Positions 1 to 12,200 of a stretch of DNA of 64,000 bases are shown here, one piece after another. A program made the translations under genes and the position numbers. The DNA lies in contig OY992832.1 in assembly GCA_963921425.1 (NCBI GenBank), positions 33,127,475-33,191,474 of the forward strand, read 5' to 3'. This stretch comes from Dryas octopetala (Eukaryota > Streptophyta > Magnoliopsida > Rosales > Rosaceae). A model generated the notes under the pieces. The model saw nothing but the letters and a program-made list of their open reading frames with translations, was not told where the DNA came from and made no database searches. Position 1 is the first letter of the stretch; every line of letters begins with the position of its first letter.

Positions 1-1240
1 GGGTAGATGAAGAAAGAAATGATGGAGAGAGATGAGAAGAGGCTAAGGTTTTAGAAGATGGAAAATGAAATGTGTGTTTTTGAGATGAGATGATGAAATA
101 GATGATGAAATTAGTGAAATTAGAGATGATGGAGAGAGGAGCTCGAAATTTGAGAGAGAGAATGAATATGCATGTGATGTATGGTGATGAGTGTGATGTG
201 TGGCTAGGATGAGAGGAAATGAAGTGATAAGGTTTGGTGAGTTAAAAAATGAGAATATTCCATCTTATCTCTCTTTGGATTATCCTTGAGGGTTGTGGAG
301 ATAGATGGATGCCCAAATTACCTTATTTGTAGCTTTGACCATATTGAATTCAGTTTTTCATAGAAATGAGCAAGCAAAGAGGAGGGTAGAAACACATGTG
401 AAACATCTTCCCAAAATGGAAAATATGCTTTTTGAACTTTTTGTTTTCTTGCGCCAGAATTTTTTAGCTGACTTTGCAATGCGATTTGAGTGCCCAAACA
501 ACTCAGAAAATTGCATTTAATACATCAAATTAAAGCTTTGAATGTGTTCTTTCTAACCATATATCATATGCCTCAATCCAATCTCGGACAAAAAAGTTAT
601 GCCTCATACAATGTAGCTGACTCAGTTCTCCTCGGGTGCAGTTGTGGGCTGACTTTGAAATTCAAAATGAACACCTTAGAAGTCTTCAAATGTCACGAAA
701 TTTAACTTGGAATAACTTCAAGGTGTTAGCTTCCATCTCCAATTGAATTCATGTCAAAGTATATTAAGGAGAATAAATAGTACAATTTCTCATTTTATTG
801 CTCGGAAGTCAAAAACACAAAACTAAATGAAATTTAAAGCTTTTAATCAAATGAACTCACAAAAATTAAGTAAGAGTAATATAAAAGAATGTGAATTTAT
901 AAACATATCAATTACAAAGAAGCACATATAGTTCCACACACACACACACATACACATTGAAACAAAACCAACAAGGACAACAAAAAGCAAAGCCTAAGAA
1001 TCATGTATTACACTCAAATATCCAAATAACATTATTATCTAAATTTCCAAAAATAAAACAACCCAAATATTTAATTAACTAATAATACAATATTATCAAA
1101 TTAATTAAATAATAATAAATGAATAATGAAATGATTTTAGGGATATAAATAAACCGATAAACCAAAATCAAGAAACAAGGGATAATCGAATCCCTCAAAT
1201 CAAGGAGGGAGACTTGGAGTCAAAAATTCAAGCCAAAGCC
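1..1240. other. AT-rich non-coding flank
   Basis: I see no supportable gene here. Short open frames around 305-705 have no recognisable domain and lie in AT-rich sequence. A short CA-rich run sits near 938-952. The stretch may be decayed transposon DNA continuous with the repeat that follows, but no ends can be identified. Confidence 0.5.
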
Positions 1241-2038
1241 TTTTATATATGTTGGTCATACCCCCATCCTTAGGCTAATCCTTTGCTTGGAAACCTTTTT
1301 GTGACGTCTCAATCTGGGAGCACCACATCAGTAGTTATCTTAAGGATTCCCAAAAATACAATACCCATACTCCAAGCATTATACTCTAAAAGTTTCCTTA
1401 AAATGAGTTAAGCCCTTTTGTTTGATCAAATAGGGGTTGGATCAGAGTAAACTTACTCACATAATCTAATATAAGCATACTTCAAAATATTTTACATAAA
1501 AGCGAACCTGTTTTGGTGATGAGTTTACAAAATAATCATAATAAATATGATGCATTTAAATATCATGTTTAAGAAATATTTTACAAATAAAAAAACCAAC
1601 CAAAATGCAAAAGATGTTCGATATATCTTACAACCCGACAAAAGATAGGACAAACATGACATATAATGACCAAAATAAATAGAAAAAGACTAGGATCTAG
1701 GACCTGCGGATGCAGAGATGCGAGTGTCAAGCCTAACAGATCAATTTTGATCGTCCACTTTAAGAATATCTACAACAGAGCAATGTAAAAAGTAAACATC
1801 ACATACGTTCATAGTTTCCCCTCATGAAACCCTGGCTAAGTTTGAAAATAATAATTTAAAATATTTACTATATATAAAACCAGTGAGAAAAACAGTTTGA
1901 AAAATTCATCACAAAAACCAGCATCGATTAATAATGATAGTTGAAATTCACAATCTTTCAATATGAGCATGTAATTTTTCGCAAAACATTATGGGTACCA
2001 AAGTTCATATCTTACCTGATGATCAAATACTTAAATGA
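1241..2038 (-). repeat. dispersed repeat family R1, copy 1 (probable LTR-derived fossil)
   Basis: This stretch aligns in the same orientation with 44,340-45,090. Shared anchors include a GAGTTAAGCC...GGGTTGGATCAGAG block, a CATCACATA...CTTGGCTGAGTTTGAAAATA-like block and a final ACCTGATGAT block. The two copies are clearly diverged, so the family is old. The longer copy at 44 kb has a promoter-like TATAAATAG on the minus strand. Together with the lack of coding sequence, this suggests LTR-derived sequence in reverse orientation. The family assignment is inference. Copy 1 is cut at its right by the solo-LTR-like unit starting near 2,044. Confidence 0.5.
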
Positions 2039-2043
2039 ACAAT

Positions 2044-3320
2044 TGTTGGAAATTGATCATATAAACGCAGCGAAATTTAAATTTCATATGATCATGCTTC
2101 AGATTGATATATGATGCAATAAAATATGATTAACCATGGAGGATTCATACCTTGTTCTCTTGATTGGAAGATGATCAAGGTGCGAATCCAAATGCTCTCC
2201 ACCAATTGGTTCTAGTCACACAAATGTCTAATCTCTAATGAGTCCACGCTAGGAGGAGATGGATGGATGAACTTGTTGGAGAATAAGAGTGCTAGCTCTC
2301 TTTTCACAAGTTAGCCTGTAGAGAAAATAAAAAGAACGTAGAATGATCTTTTCTAGGGCTTCTCATGTACTCACTTAATGACTTAGGCTATCTTTTATAG
2401 ACTTGAGTGGAAAACCATTTCCCACTAAAGGTGGGCCAGCCATCCTAGTCTTATAGGCTAAGTGGTTATTCATTTGACTAGGTAATTAACATTTAATTAA
2501 TTAATTAATAAGCTCATCATTCTATTTCATTCCATTCAGGCCCAATTAATTAACTAATTAATTAATTCTTGTTTACGCCCATTTCTAATACCACCCTAAA
2601 CCTATTGGCGTGTGACATCAAAGGTTCCAATTAAATCCTACAATAGTTTTAGGACACTTTCCTAAATTAACCTAATTCAAGTAAAATTATCATTTTACTC
2701 TTATGTCTCCACAAGCCCTGATTGACACCCAGTAGCATGTCATTGCTATCAGATTAATCAGAATGGAGAAGAACCTATTCAGTCTTGATTGCAACACAAT
2801 AAAGTCTCTCTATAATTCTATGTTTAGAAATATGGTCGGGTATGAAATTTCATCAACCCTAACATGATCCTTGAGGTCTAACACTTAAGTGTAGATTCCA
2901 TTCAATCAAATAAGTTTGTTCTATGATCTAGTAATCTAGCTAGAGATTCCTGAAACTAAACATTTGTTGCCTCTAGGAACATCTCTCTTATTACCAAGAG
3001 TGACAAATCTTCTATTGAACACATACATGTCCTCATATGTTAGTAACCATGTCTAATCTGTACCTTTAACTAAACTCAAGGAGCATAACATGGTAATACA
3101 ATTAAAACATAGTGATCGAGCGCACATGACAACTGTGACGTAGTTTAGGGACCAATTGTGTTATCAAGACTTAATGAATTCCTGTTGACGGGTGATTAAT
3201 ACTCCATAACAGGTACTCATTCAATTGGTCACGTTCAGTGAACCATTTACTGTCACCCATGATTTTCTCCTAATGTCTCGACACCGATAATAAATTACCA
3301 AATTCATCAACACTTTTCCA
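2044..3320. mobile_element. solo-LTR-like element (possibly Ty1/copia)
   Basis: The unit of about 1.28 kb begins TGTTGGAAATT and is flanked by a 6-bp direct repeat ACAATT (2,039-2,044 and 3,320-3,325). The exact edge is ambiguous by one or two bases. It holds no coding domain. The TGTTGGAA start and internal composition are typical of copia-type LTRs in plants (established knowledge; not checked by alignment). It appears to be a solo LTR left after recombination and has inserted into the older R1 repeat. Confidence 0.45.
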
Positions 3321-3325
3321 CAATT

Positions 3326-3736
3326 TCATTTTAGTCACTATTGACTAAAATGAAAAAATAAATTACAATAAATCAATAAACATACAATACTACGCAGATT
3401 TAGATTTGTATTAGGTTTGTTTGTATTTGATTGCTATGCAGCAACACGACTTAGGGTTTAGCTTCGAGCCCAAAACTCTAGACTTAAACCTTAAGCCATA
3501 AGCTCCAGAAGCTTCAGAACCTTAATCTAAACCATAAACTCTATTCATAAACCCTAAACCTCATTTCTATACCTTAATCAAATCAAGAACAACGCCGTAA
3601 TTTTACACCTCTAAGTAATTAATACAAAAATAGAATGGGTAAATTGGTATATTCTAATGCACCAAAATACGTGATATCAACAAGTGGATTGAGACTTAAT
3701 AACTAAATCAAAACCACCTTTATGGGAAAAGAAAAG
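3326..3736. other. non-coding spacer with telomere-like fragments
   Basis: No gene is seen. The block 3,445-3,600 is rich in CTTAGGGTTTAG and AAACCCTAAAC-like words, with a partly self-complementary arrangement resembling the hairpin at 8.4 kb. The rest is AT-rich. Confidence 0.4.
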
Positions 3737-4616
3737 AGTGCTGCTATTTGCACACCTTTTTTTTTCTTTTTGCACACCTTTTTTTTCTTTTTACACACAT
3801 TTTTTTATTTCACACCTATTTTTCTTTTCAATTCATTAAATTTCTCATTACACACCCTTAATTTTATTAAAATACCCTCATTATCAAAAAAATCAAAAAT
3901 CAAAACCCAAAACCCAGCCACCCAGTCCTCCGACCACTCAGTCCTTTCGCCGCCGGCGAGTTGGCTACCGACCTCCCTTTCTCTCTTTCCCTCTCTCTGT
4001 GCTCTCCTCTGTCCCCCTCTTTTCGGTCTTCCCCCCTTTTCATTCTTTTTTCTTGTTTGATGCAGAGGATCTAATAACATGTTTCAATTTTATGTTATAA
4101 ACAATTCTTTTTTTTTTTTTTTTGTGTTCTGGGTGATAAGAAATCTCACATTTTTATTATAAATTAGAGGTGCTCCAAATTTTCTGCTTCATGGACTTGC
4201 TTTTTTGCAGTTTAAAGATTACTTTTCTTGTGCAATCTCAACCATTTTAGTTTTGGGAATTGCTTTTCTGCAATCTGCTTCTTCAAATTGCTTTGCTTTT
4301 CAAATTATCTCAAAGAATTTATGTGGGGGTTGAAGGGATTGGGATTGTTTTGATGTCTTAGATCTATAAAGTCTTTTTTGGAGTCGGGGTGAGGATAGAG
4401 AGAGGGAAAGAGTCAGACGGAAAAAGAGAGAGAAAGGGAGGCCAGCGGGATGAACCACCGGCAACAATGGCGGCTGGGGGTTGGGACTTGGGGTGGCTGG
4501 GTTTGTGTGGTTGTCCTTTATGGTCATTTTATGTTAGGTTAGAATTGTAATTCACTAAAATAGAAGAAAAAAGTGTGCAAAAAGAAAACAGAAAAAAGTG
4601 TGCAAATAGCGGCACT
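3737..4616. mobile_element. non-autonomous MULE-like fold-back element
   Basis: The ends form an inverted repeat: the left begins AGTGCTGCTATTTGCACACC and the right, reversed, begins AGTGCCGCTATTTGCACAC. The pairing continues inward through T-rich/A-rich arms and a CT-rich/GA-rich block (~3,975-4,010 against ~4,395-4,445). The 9 bases on either side (AAAGAAAAG and AAAAAAAAA) could be a degenerate 9-bp target duplication, which fits the Mutator superfamily. The open frames inside are low-complexity read-throughs of the arms, not genes. The GC-richer centre could be captured host sequence, but I recognise none. Confidence 0.7.
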
Positions 4617-4803
4617 AAAAAAAAATCCACATTAATTATTATGTAATATTGAAATATTTTTAGAAAATTTGGGTTAAATACCTAATCCCAATAATGTTTT
4701 AGAAAACCAGTAAGACCATATAATTTTTTGGTTGGGCTACTAATTTATGGAGTTAATTTTCAGAATAGGTCACAAACTAACAACCAGTTTCTATTGGGCT
4801 TTA

Positions 4804-4822
4804 TTATTGACGGATTTGCCCT
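4804..4822 (+). repeat. best-conserved patch of the KI-MULE left terminal inverted repeat
   Basis: The 19 bases match the reverse complement of 32,186-32,204 at 17 positions. The flanking ~130 bp match only weakly, as expected for old or fast-diverging MULE termini. Confidence 0.55.
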
Positions 4823-5651
4823 TTGGCCCATATCTGACGGAACTTGAAGTTCGTTAAAATAGTTATGTTGTGATCGTCATTAAAATATGACTCTTTTAAA
4901 TTGGGTCGTTTGGCCGCTTCTTTTTTTTTTTCTGTTTTCGTTTGTGATCGTCTCTCTCACGCAAATATTCTCTGCATTTTTTCGTGCAATTTCTGGAGAT
5001 TTTGATGTGAGTTTGGTGAGCTCGCTTGATTGTAAAGGTATGTGATCGCTCTCTGTTTTTCTTCGTTTCTTTTTGCTCGTTTGGTTGTGCGATTTTGTGA
5101 ATTGATGCTGTGTCAATGTTGAAGTTTATTGTAGGTTTTGATTTCGCATGTAATTTAGGGTTTTTCATTGATTGTTTAGAATTTGTGATCTTCATTGTGA
5201 GTTTGAACTATGTTTTTTCTTCAAAATCTGAGTATATGATGAAACTTACAATGAATTATTTGTCTGGATTATGTTTCTTCTGAATTTGTGCTATTATTTT
5301 TCCTAGGGTTTGAGTTGTGATTTTTGTTATCTTTGTGTAACTTTTGAGTTTTTTCAAGTTTTGTATATTGTTTAATTTTGGACTTTAGGCTTGGCTCTGT
5401 TTTCCCTTATGTATTTGATTTGATTACTATTTCTTGTTATGTATGTTATTGTTCTATTATTATGGTTTCTGCATTAGAGTTATTATTCTGTAATTTTGGA
5501 GTTCAGTCACAGCTTCTAATAATAAATTTAGGCATTAATAGTAGTGTAATTTAGGCATAATTATGGAGCTCAGTCACAATTGCTTATTACCTTCTAAGTT
5601 CAGTCACAATTTTTATTAATTATTGTTTTTTTGTTTTTAATCTTAAAGGTG

Positions 5652-7903
5652 ATGGAAAATTTCAGAATAGGACGTTGTTGCTATGGCTCAGACATTTTCA
5701 TGGTTAAGTTGTCTATGACTTCATCGTTTGTTGATATAACTAGTAAGGTTTGTTTGAGGTTTAACTTGAAGTTAGGACTTTTTAAGTTGAGGTATGAACT
5801 TGTTGGGTGCTCTAATTGCTTTTTGGACTGTGATGATGATTTGCAACTTATGTTGGCATATGCGGAAATATCAAATAGTAAATCTGTGGATATAGTTGTA
5901 AAAGATTTGGTTTTGGAGAATGAGATTGAGAATTTAAACAATAATAGTGTTGTGCTTCATAAAAGTGCTTCTTCATCTACCAGTGTAATTTCTACTGATG
6001 TTGAGACTGACTACAGTGAATATTATGGCAAGTATAAGAGTTCCAAATCAATGGTCTATTTGTCAAATGAATGGCAGCAATATATTCATAGCGTTGGGCA
6101 AAAATTCGAAGGCGGTGTTGTGGATTTTCGTCTCAAGTTGCTGAAGTATGCTATGGAAGTTGGTTTCAAATTTAAATATGTAGCTAATGATAAAAAACGT
6201 GTCATTGCGGTTTGCTGTAAGCATGAATCTGATGGATGTCCATGGCGTGTGTATGCTTCTATAGCTTCTTCAAATCATTTTTTCTACATAAGAAAATTGC
6301 ATAATGTTCATACTTGCTGCAGCCTCTTTCGTGACTCAAAAAATGGTATGATGAACAGTACTTTAATATGTTCAGTTTTTAAAGATCAGATTCGTAAAAA
6401 TCCAGGGCTAAAACCAAAAGAAATTATTAATCAAATGAAGCAATATTATGGGATGGATGTGACTTACTATCAAGCATGGTTTGGCAAAGAGTTGGCTAAA
6501 TTTGAGGCGCACAGATTTGACTCAAACTCATACAATGAGTTATGTTGGTATGCTGAGGCTGTGAAGTCAACAAATCCTGGGTCACATTGCTTTCTTGAGT
6601 TTAATCCATTGGACAATCGGTTTAAGAGGTTTTTCCTATGTTTTGGTGCTTGCATAGCTGGGTTCCCTTGGTGCTTGCCATTGCTTTTTCTTGATGCCAC
6701 ATTCTTAAAGAGTAAATACAAAGGAACTCTTCTTTGTGCAACTGGGAAAAATGGTGACAAAGGTAAAGTTTTATATTATTACTTTTGAAAAATTAATTTT
6801 CCGTTCTGAATGTTAGTCACAGCTTATGATTTTTATGTTCTTTTATGTTTTCAGGGTTTTTTCCTTTTGCTTTTGGCATTGTTGATTCAAAGAATAAAGA
6901 TAATTGGAATTGGTTTATGGAACAACTTTCTCAAATTTTGCTACCACAACAGAGAATAATAACTTTTTTTTCTGATCGCCATGATGGTATTTTGGATGCT
7001 GTTTCCAATAAGTTTCCGAGGTGGCCTCACTCATATTGTCTTTATCATCTAGAACAGAATGTTAGCACCAAGTATGCAGGAACCCAAAATAAAGTATTGC
7101 GTGAACGTGTGACAGAGCTCTTTAAAAGATGTGCTTATGCTCCAACGGTAAGAGCTTTTAAGGATTGTAGGGAAGCTTTAATAAATGAGGGCCGTACTAA
7201 AATGCAGAAGTTTATGGACGATCTTCCTAAAGAAAACTTTGCAAATGCCCACTTTCAAGGTGAACGATATGGGGAGATGGCAAACAGTATTGCAGAATCA
7301 TTTAACTTTTGGATTCTGGATTTTCGTGGACTGCCAGTGTTTCAAATGATAGAAGGTATTAGAAAGAAGCTAATGATGATGATGACTTAGAGGAGAACTG
7401 AATCTCAACGTTGGACTAGTTTACTTTGCCCGAATTTTGAGAAGAAGTGCAAGGAAAGTTTGGAGAAAGGTAGGCATTGGCGTGTTTGTCCTTCTGCTGA
7501 TATGATTTATGAAGTGGATGGAGACTATTCTGTTAAGGTTGACTTGCAGAACAAAACATGTTCTTGTTGCTTATGGCAGATAGAGAAGTTTCCTTGTAGT
7601 CATGCACTTATTGTCATGCATTCTATTGGACATTCTGTTTATCAATATGTTGATCCATATTTTACTGCAGAATATTATAAGAGGGCTTATCAGCATTTAA
7701 TTATGCCTATTCCTGATATTGAGAAGCATTTACATGATGATGGTGATGCTGGCATTGTTATTCTTCCTCCTATTTCTAAGAAGGCTCCCGGAAGACCCAA
7801 GTCAAGAAGGGGCAAATATGCTTTTGAAGGTTCAAAGAAGAGAAAGTGTGGTCGGTGTGGTAAAACTGGCCATAACAAGAGTACATGCAATGAAGTAATT
7901 TGA
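5652..7903 (+). pseudogene. MURA-like MULE transposase, two exons, one internal stop
   Basis: The first ATG in the long frame is at 5,652. Exon 1 is 5,652-6,762 and exon 2 is 6,855-7,903, with GT..AG borders. Domains in order are: a PB1-like N-terminus (~aa 10-80); a MuDR-type DNA-binding zinc region (~aa 155-225, with CCKHESDGCPW and HNVHTC); and the MULE DDE domain. In the DDE domain the first Asp is in FLDATF, the second in FFSDRHDG, followed by CLYHLEQ, and the Glu is in NSIAESFNFW. After it come a SWIM zinc finger (CSCCLW...PCSHAL) and a C-terminal CCHC knuckle (CGRCGKTGHNKSTC). A single TAG at 7,388-7,390 interrupts an otherwise continuous frame between the DDE and SWIM regions, so the protein is probably inactive unless that codon is read through. 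All catalytic residues upstream are present. Confidence 0.9.
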
Positions 7904-9240
7904 TTTTGGTTGTGCAAAATGATGTGCAGTCACATTTGTTGCTAAAGTAGTTTTCTTACAATTTGTGTTTTCCGTAGTACATTTTTGAAACATGAAGGTT
8001 ATTAATTCAATGAAGAATTGAATTCTTTTTAGTTGATTTTAAATATGTTTATATGTTTGTTGATGTTATATTTTCTTGTGTACTATATTGGTTTCTGCAT
8101 AATATTTTTGAAAGACAGTCACAGCTTCACAGTTTTGATAGTTTCTTTGCATCTAAGGTTTGTGTGGGATTTAGAGTTTATATGATGTTGATGTTATATT
8201 TTCTTATATTTTTATGTTTATTAGATTTATATGTATATGGCAAAACATTAAAACTAAATAAGTATGCAATTCACATGAAATGCTTAAAACTCTTGAAAGT
8301 TTCTAAGTAACAGTCACAACTTTACAATTTTATAATTTCTTTGTAAGCAAGTTATGTGGGTAGTTTGAGTGTATGTTTTAGGATATATATGGTCGAGCTT
8401 AAGACTTAGGGTTTAGGTCTCGGGTTTTGGGCGAAGCCCAAAACCTGGGACCTAAACCCTAAGCCTTAAGCGAGAAACCAAGTAAGGAGTCGAATTTGAG
8501 GGTAAATGCCTAAGGTGTAGGGTATAGAATGATTTTATTGAAAGGCATAAACCAAGTAAGCGAGAATTTTATTGAAAGGCAGTCACAACTTCACATATTA
8601 ATTGTCAAGAATACTAATGTTAAGGTTTAGGTGTGCACTATTCTAGGATATAGAAACTTCGAAATCTAAGTCCCAGTCACATATTTATATTTGTATATTA
8701 GGATATAAAAAGTTAGAGTTTTCCTCTGTATGTCACATTTTTTGTGGCTGATCGTCAGTCATAGCTTTTGTGGCTGACCGTCAGTCACAGCTTTTGTGGT
8801 TGACTAGTCACAGATTTTTTAATAAAGAATATTAGAACATAATGGGTGTAAGTATCTTAAATCTGTCAGAAAAATATAAGTAAGCATCCTACACCATTAT
8901 CTATACAAAAAAAAAATATTAAGTAAAACTAAATAAAAAGTTAAAGAATAGACCAAAAAAAAGGAAAGTTCATCTCCATGATAACATTTGAATATCTACC
9001 AACAAAACTCTATTGCAGTACATACATACAAATTTAACTAGTTTAAATGGTCATAAAATGAACATTATCCACCAAAGATAGCACCACTCCAAAAAAGATT
9101 CAATACAAAGTATTCCAATACCTCAAAATATAACAAAAACTAGATTTGCAAATGTAGACTCCTAGTAAATGAAGATGTTCCTAAAAACAGTGTAACTGTG
9201 TAAGTGCCTTTCTCAAAGCAACATGTTTCAGTTTCCCTTC
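7904..9240. other. MULE intergenic region with repeated GTCACA motifs
   Basis: No coding sequence is seen. Motifs of the AGTCACAGCTT or AGTCACAACTT type occur near 7,928, 8,117, 8,311, 8,581, 8,674, 8,755, 8,783 and 8,806, all on the plus strand. Two of these (8,750-8,800) form a short tandem with TTTTGTGGCTGA. The hairpin at 8,397 is annotated separately. Confidence 0.6.
8397..8471. repeat. long near-perfect hairpin between the convergent MULE genes
   Basis: The two arms, each about 36 bases, pair almost perfectly around a GAA loop. The left arm contains CTTAGGGTTTAGGTC and GGTTTTGGGC; the right arm contains GCCCAAAACC and GACCTAAACCCTAAG. The arms include telobox-like AAACCCTAA. It lies between the transposase stop (7,903) and the protease stop (9,241), where read-through transcripts of both genes would converge. 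Confidence 0.85.
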
Positions 9241-12200
9241 TTAACGGAAGTCATCTTTTGTTTCATTATGTGCCTTCTTTCTTTTAAATGAAACTGATGT
9301 GATTGACTTTGATATCCAGCTACCTTCATGATTCAGGAATTCTGAAATTGTCTTGGCTCTGAACTCTATCACCGCTTCTTTTTCAAATTTCTTCTTTAAA
9401 TCATGGCCTTTAGATAGTTCATCCATATAATAGATGACAAATATTCCACAATCTAATCTGCAAATCATATTTAAATATAAGCACAGGTTTCATTTTTTCA
9501 CAAAATTGCAACTTCATGGAGAAAATACACTTACGAAGTTTGTTTTTGCTGTGCACATGTTTTGTCATGCTCAAAGTTGAATCTGCATAGTTTATTACAA
9601 TGCCTATTGATCCATTTTATGGTATCAATTTCATCTGCGCTTAATGCTTCCCTTATTACAATGTATCCTTCTCCATCACCTGGTGTGGAACTTTCTTCAA
9701 TCTTAATCCTGTTTCGAGCATTTGCTTTCCATTTCTTTTGATCCCTCGCATCCAATCTTCAATAGCATCACGCTGTTAGGCAATTATATATGTTAGTCAC
9801 ATCAATGCCAAACCAAACACTCAGAACTCAAGCAAGCATTGACAAATATAGAAAAGCATAAAATTAAATTCTTACTTACATAACTCTCAGCCATTTCTTT
9901 GCATTTGTCTGTTGATTTAAACTTCTTTTTCCTTAATGGATCATAATGAGTCCATTTTCTCTTTTCTTTGTCAAGTACAAGCAAAGTGTAGTGAAATTCA
10001 TTTTCAAGAATGATTGGGAAGAATAGCTTTTTAGCTTTTCCAAACTTTTTCAACAGAGGGTCAAACACCATTAGACTCAAATTGGGTTCCTGCTTAGCTT
10101 CAACAAATCTCTGTAAGAAAAGAAAAGAAAAAAAAAAAGCATCTGATTGTCAGTCACAACTGATTGTCAGTCACTTATATCAAAAAGTTGATCATTAAGA
10201 ATTTTTTTATCACCCAACACAGTGTTGGCATATATTGTAAACTCTCATCTCCTGCTTTTTTGCTTCTCTCTTCCAATATTTGTATGAAGCAGTCAATAAT
10301 CTTGCACATAGAAATAAAACAATATTAGTATATGATGAATAGATTATATATTAGTATACTTGATGGTTTTATTTTAACTTACATTGTCTCCAAGTGCGAG
10401 GTCTCTCACTACGTCCAAGACATCTTGCTTGCCAAGGCTTCCATATCTGCCTTCCCAGAATTTTGTTCCCCTGTGGTTCAAAGTGCAAAAATGAGTAATT
10501 AGGTGATTAATGACTGTTTTTCAATCATAAAAACTAAATCATAATGAGTAAATGTGTTCACTTATATGAAGAACTTCTTACTTATTTGTACTATTCCAAA
10601 AATTTTTAATTAATTCCTTCTCAAATTGGAACAACTTCTTGAACACGTTGTATTTTCCCCATGTAATCTTTGTCTTCTTCTCTTCCTTTTTAACATCTTG
10701 TGTTTTCATTTCAGGAAAGACGGCAACCAGAGGAACTATATCACCACTTTGATGTACTTTTCTGGCCTTTTTTATTGGAGGAGTAGTTGACTTTAAATTG
10801 TAATCATATTCTTCCAACTCATTCTTCTTTCTTGCTCTTGTTTTCACTTTAGTTTTTAGTGAAGCCTCATTTGGAATTTGTCGTTCCTCAATTTCAGTCT
10901 CTTCTTCTTCTACTGCCTCATCCCAATCATCATCCATAAAATATTCTGGTAATGATGATACAACAATTGCCCAATTTTCAGGATGCTTTGACATTAATTG
11001 TTCCGGCAATGGACTTTCGATTGGAAATTCTCCATTCTTGATCTTCTCATTTACTTTTCTGCCAACATCATCAGAAATTTGCTCTAGATTTGGATATTCA
11101 TTCAGATTCACATCTTTCTCTGCTTCTTTAGTATTTTGGTTCTGTGATTGCACTAGAGGTCTTTCATTTCCTTTTTGTTCATGTTCTTCTCCGTTATTAT
11201 CATCAAGAACTTGATTGACATCTTTGTCTCCTTCTTTATGAACTTGGTGCTGTGATGAGACTGAATTATCATCTACATCCCCTCCCAAAAGCACAATAAT
11301 ATTTTCCAAACCTTTCACCTTTTCATGCAAATTTTGATTCTTCAACTTTAAATCCAAGTTCTCATCTTCTAGTTCCTTCAGTCTCTTTAAAAGTGTTATG
11401 TATGCTGATGTCTCTTCTTCATAATCAAGTGCAATATCAAATAGTTGTTTCACTTTCAGCACTTGAATAGGAAAATCATGATTTCTCCAGGTAATGATTT
11501 CCTCTCGAGGTTTCCAATTCTTATTGTGCTGCATAGTTTGCTCAATGTGAGCCTCCATGAGCTTCACTATTTTCTCATATATGTCATCAGTTTCTTCAAA
11601 TTCCTCAACTGTAGCATTGTGTCCATCACTTTCACTTCCTTCTTTTCCCTTTTCATTTGATTTCTCTTTCTGCAAAATTTGAATTAAAAAACAAGCAAAA
11701 CTACTGAGAACTTAAAATCCACATATAATAATGCAATCACACCTATCACTCAGAGCTCATCAATGTCACAATCACATATATGTTTACTCATATGTGACTG
11801 TGACAAAAAATTTGTATAATTCTGAATAATAGTCACAGTTTCTGAATAATAGTCACAGTTTATGAACAGTAGTCACAGTTTCTAAACAATAATTATAGGT
11901 TCTGAACAATAGTCACAGTCTAGAGAACCCACAGTCAAAGAGATGTCATTTGATTCTGAGCAAAAATATTGTAGAAGATTACTATTATCACTCTAATTGA
12001 AATTTCAAAGAACCTTTAAGTAAGAGGAAATATACATTACCTTGCTTGCTATGTTTTCTTCTATTGCACTGTCATCACTGTCTTGATTATTGGAGTTTTC
12101 ACCTAATTGTCCACCACTATGTCTTTCAAAATCTTCATCATCATATCCATCTGATTCCCCATCACTATCTTCTTCATGACTCTCTCTTGTTTCTTTTCCC

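Noticed and set aside
3722-4527. Open frames on both strands in the fold-back element
   Set aside because: They follow the T/CT-rich arms, have low-complexity composition and no domain; they are shadows of the inverted repeat.
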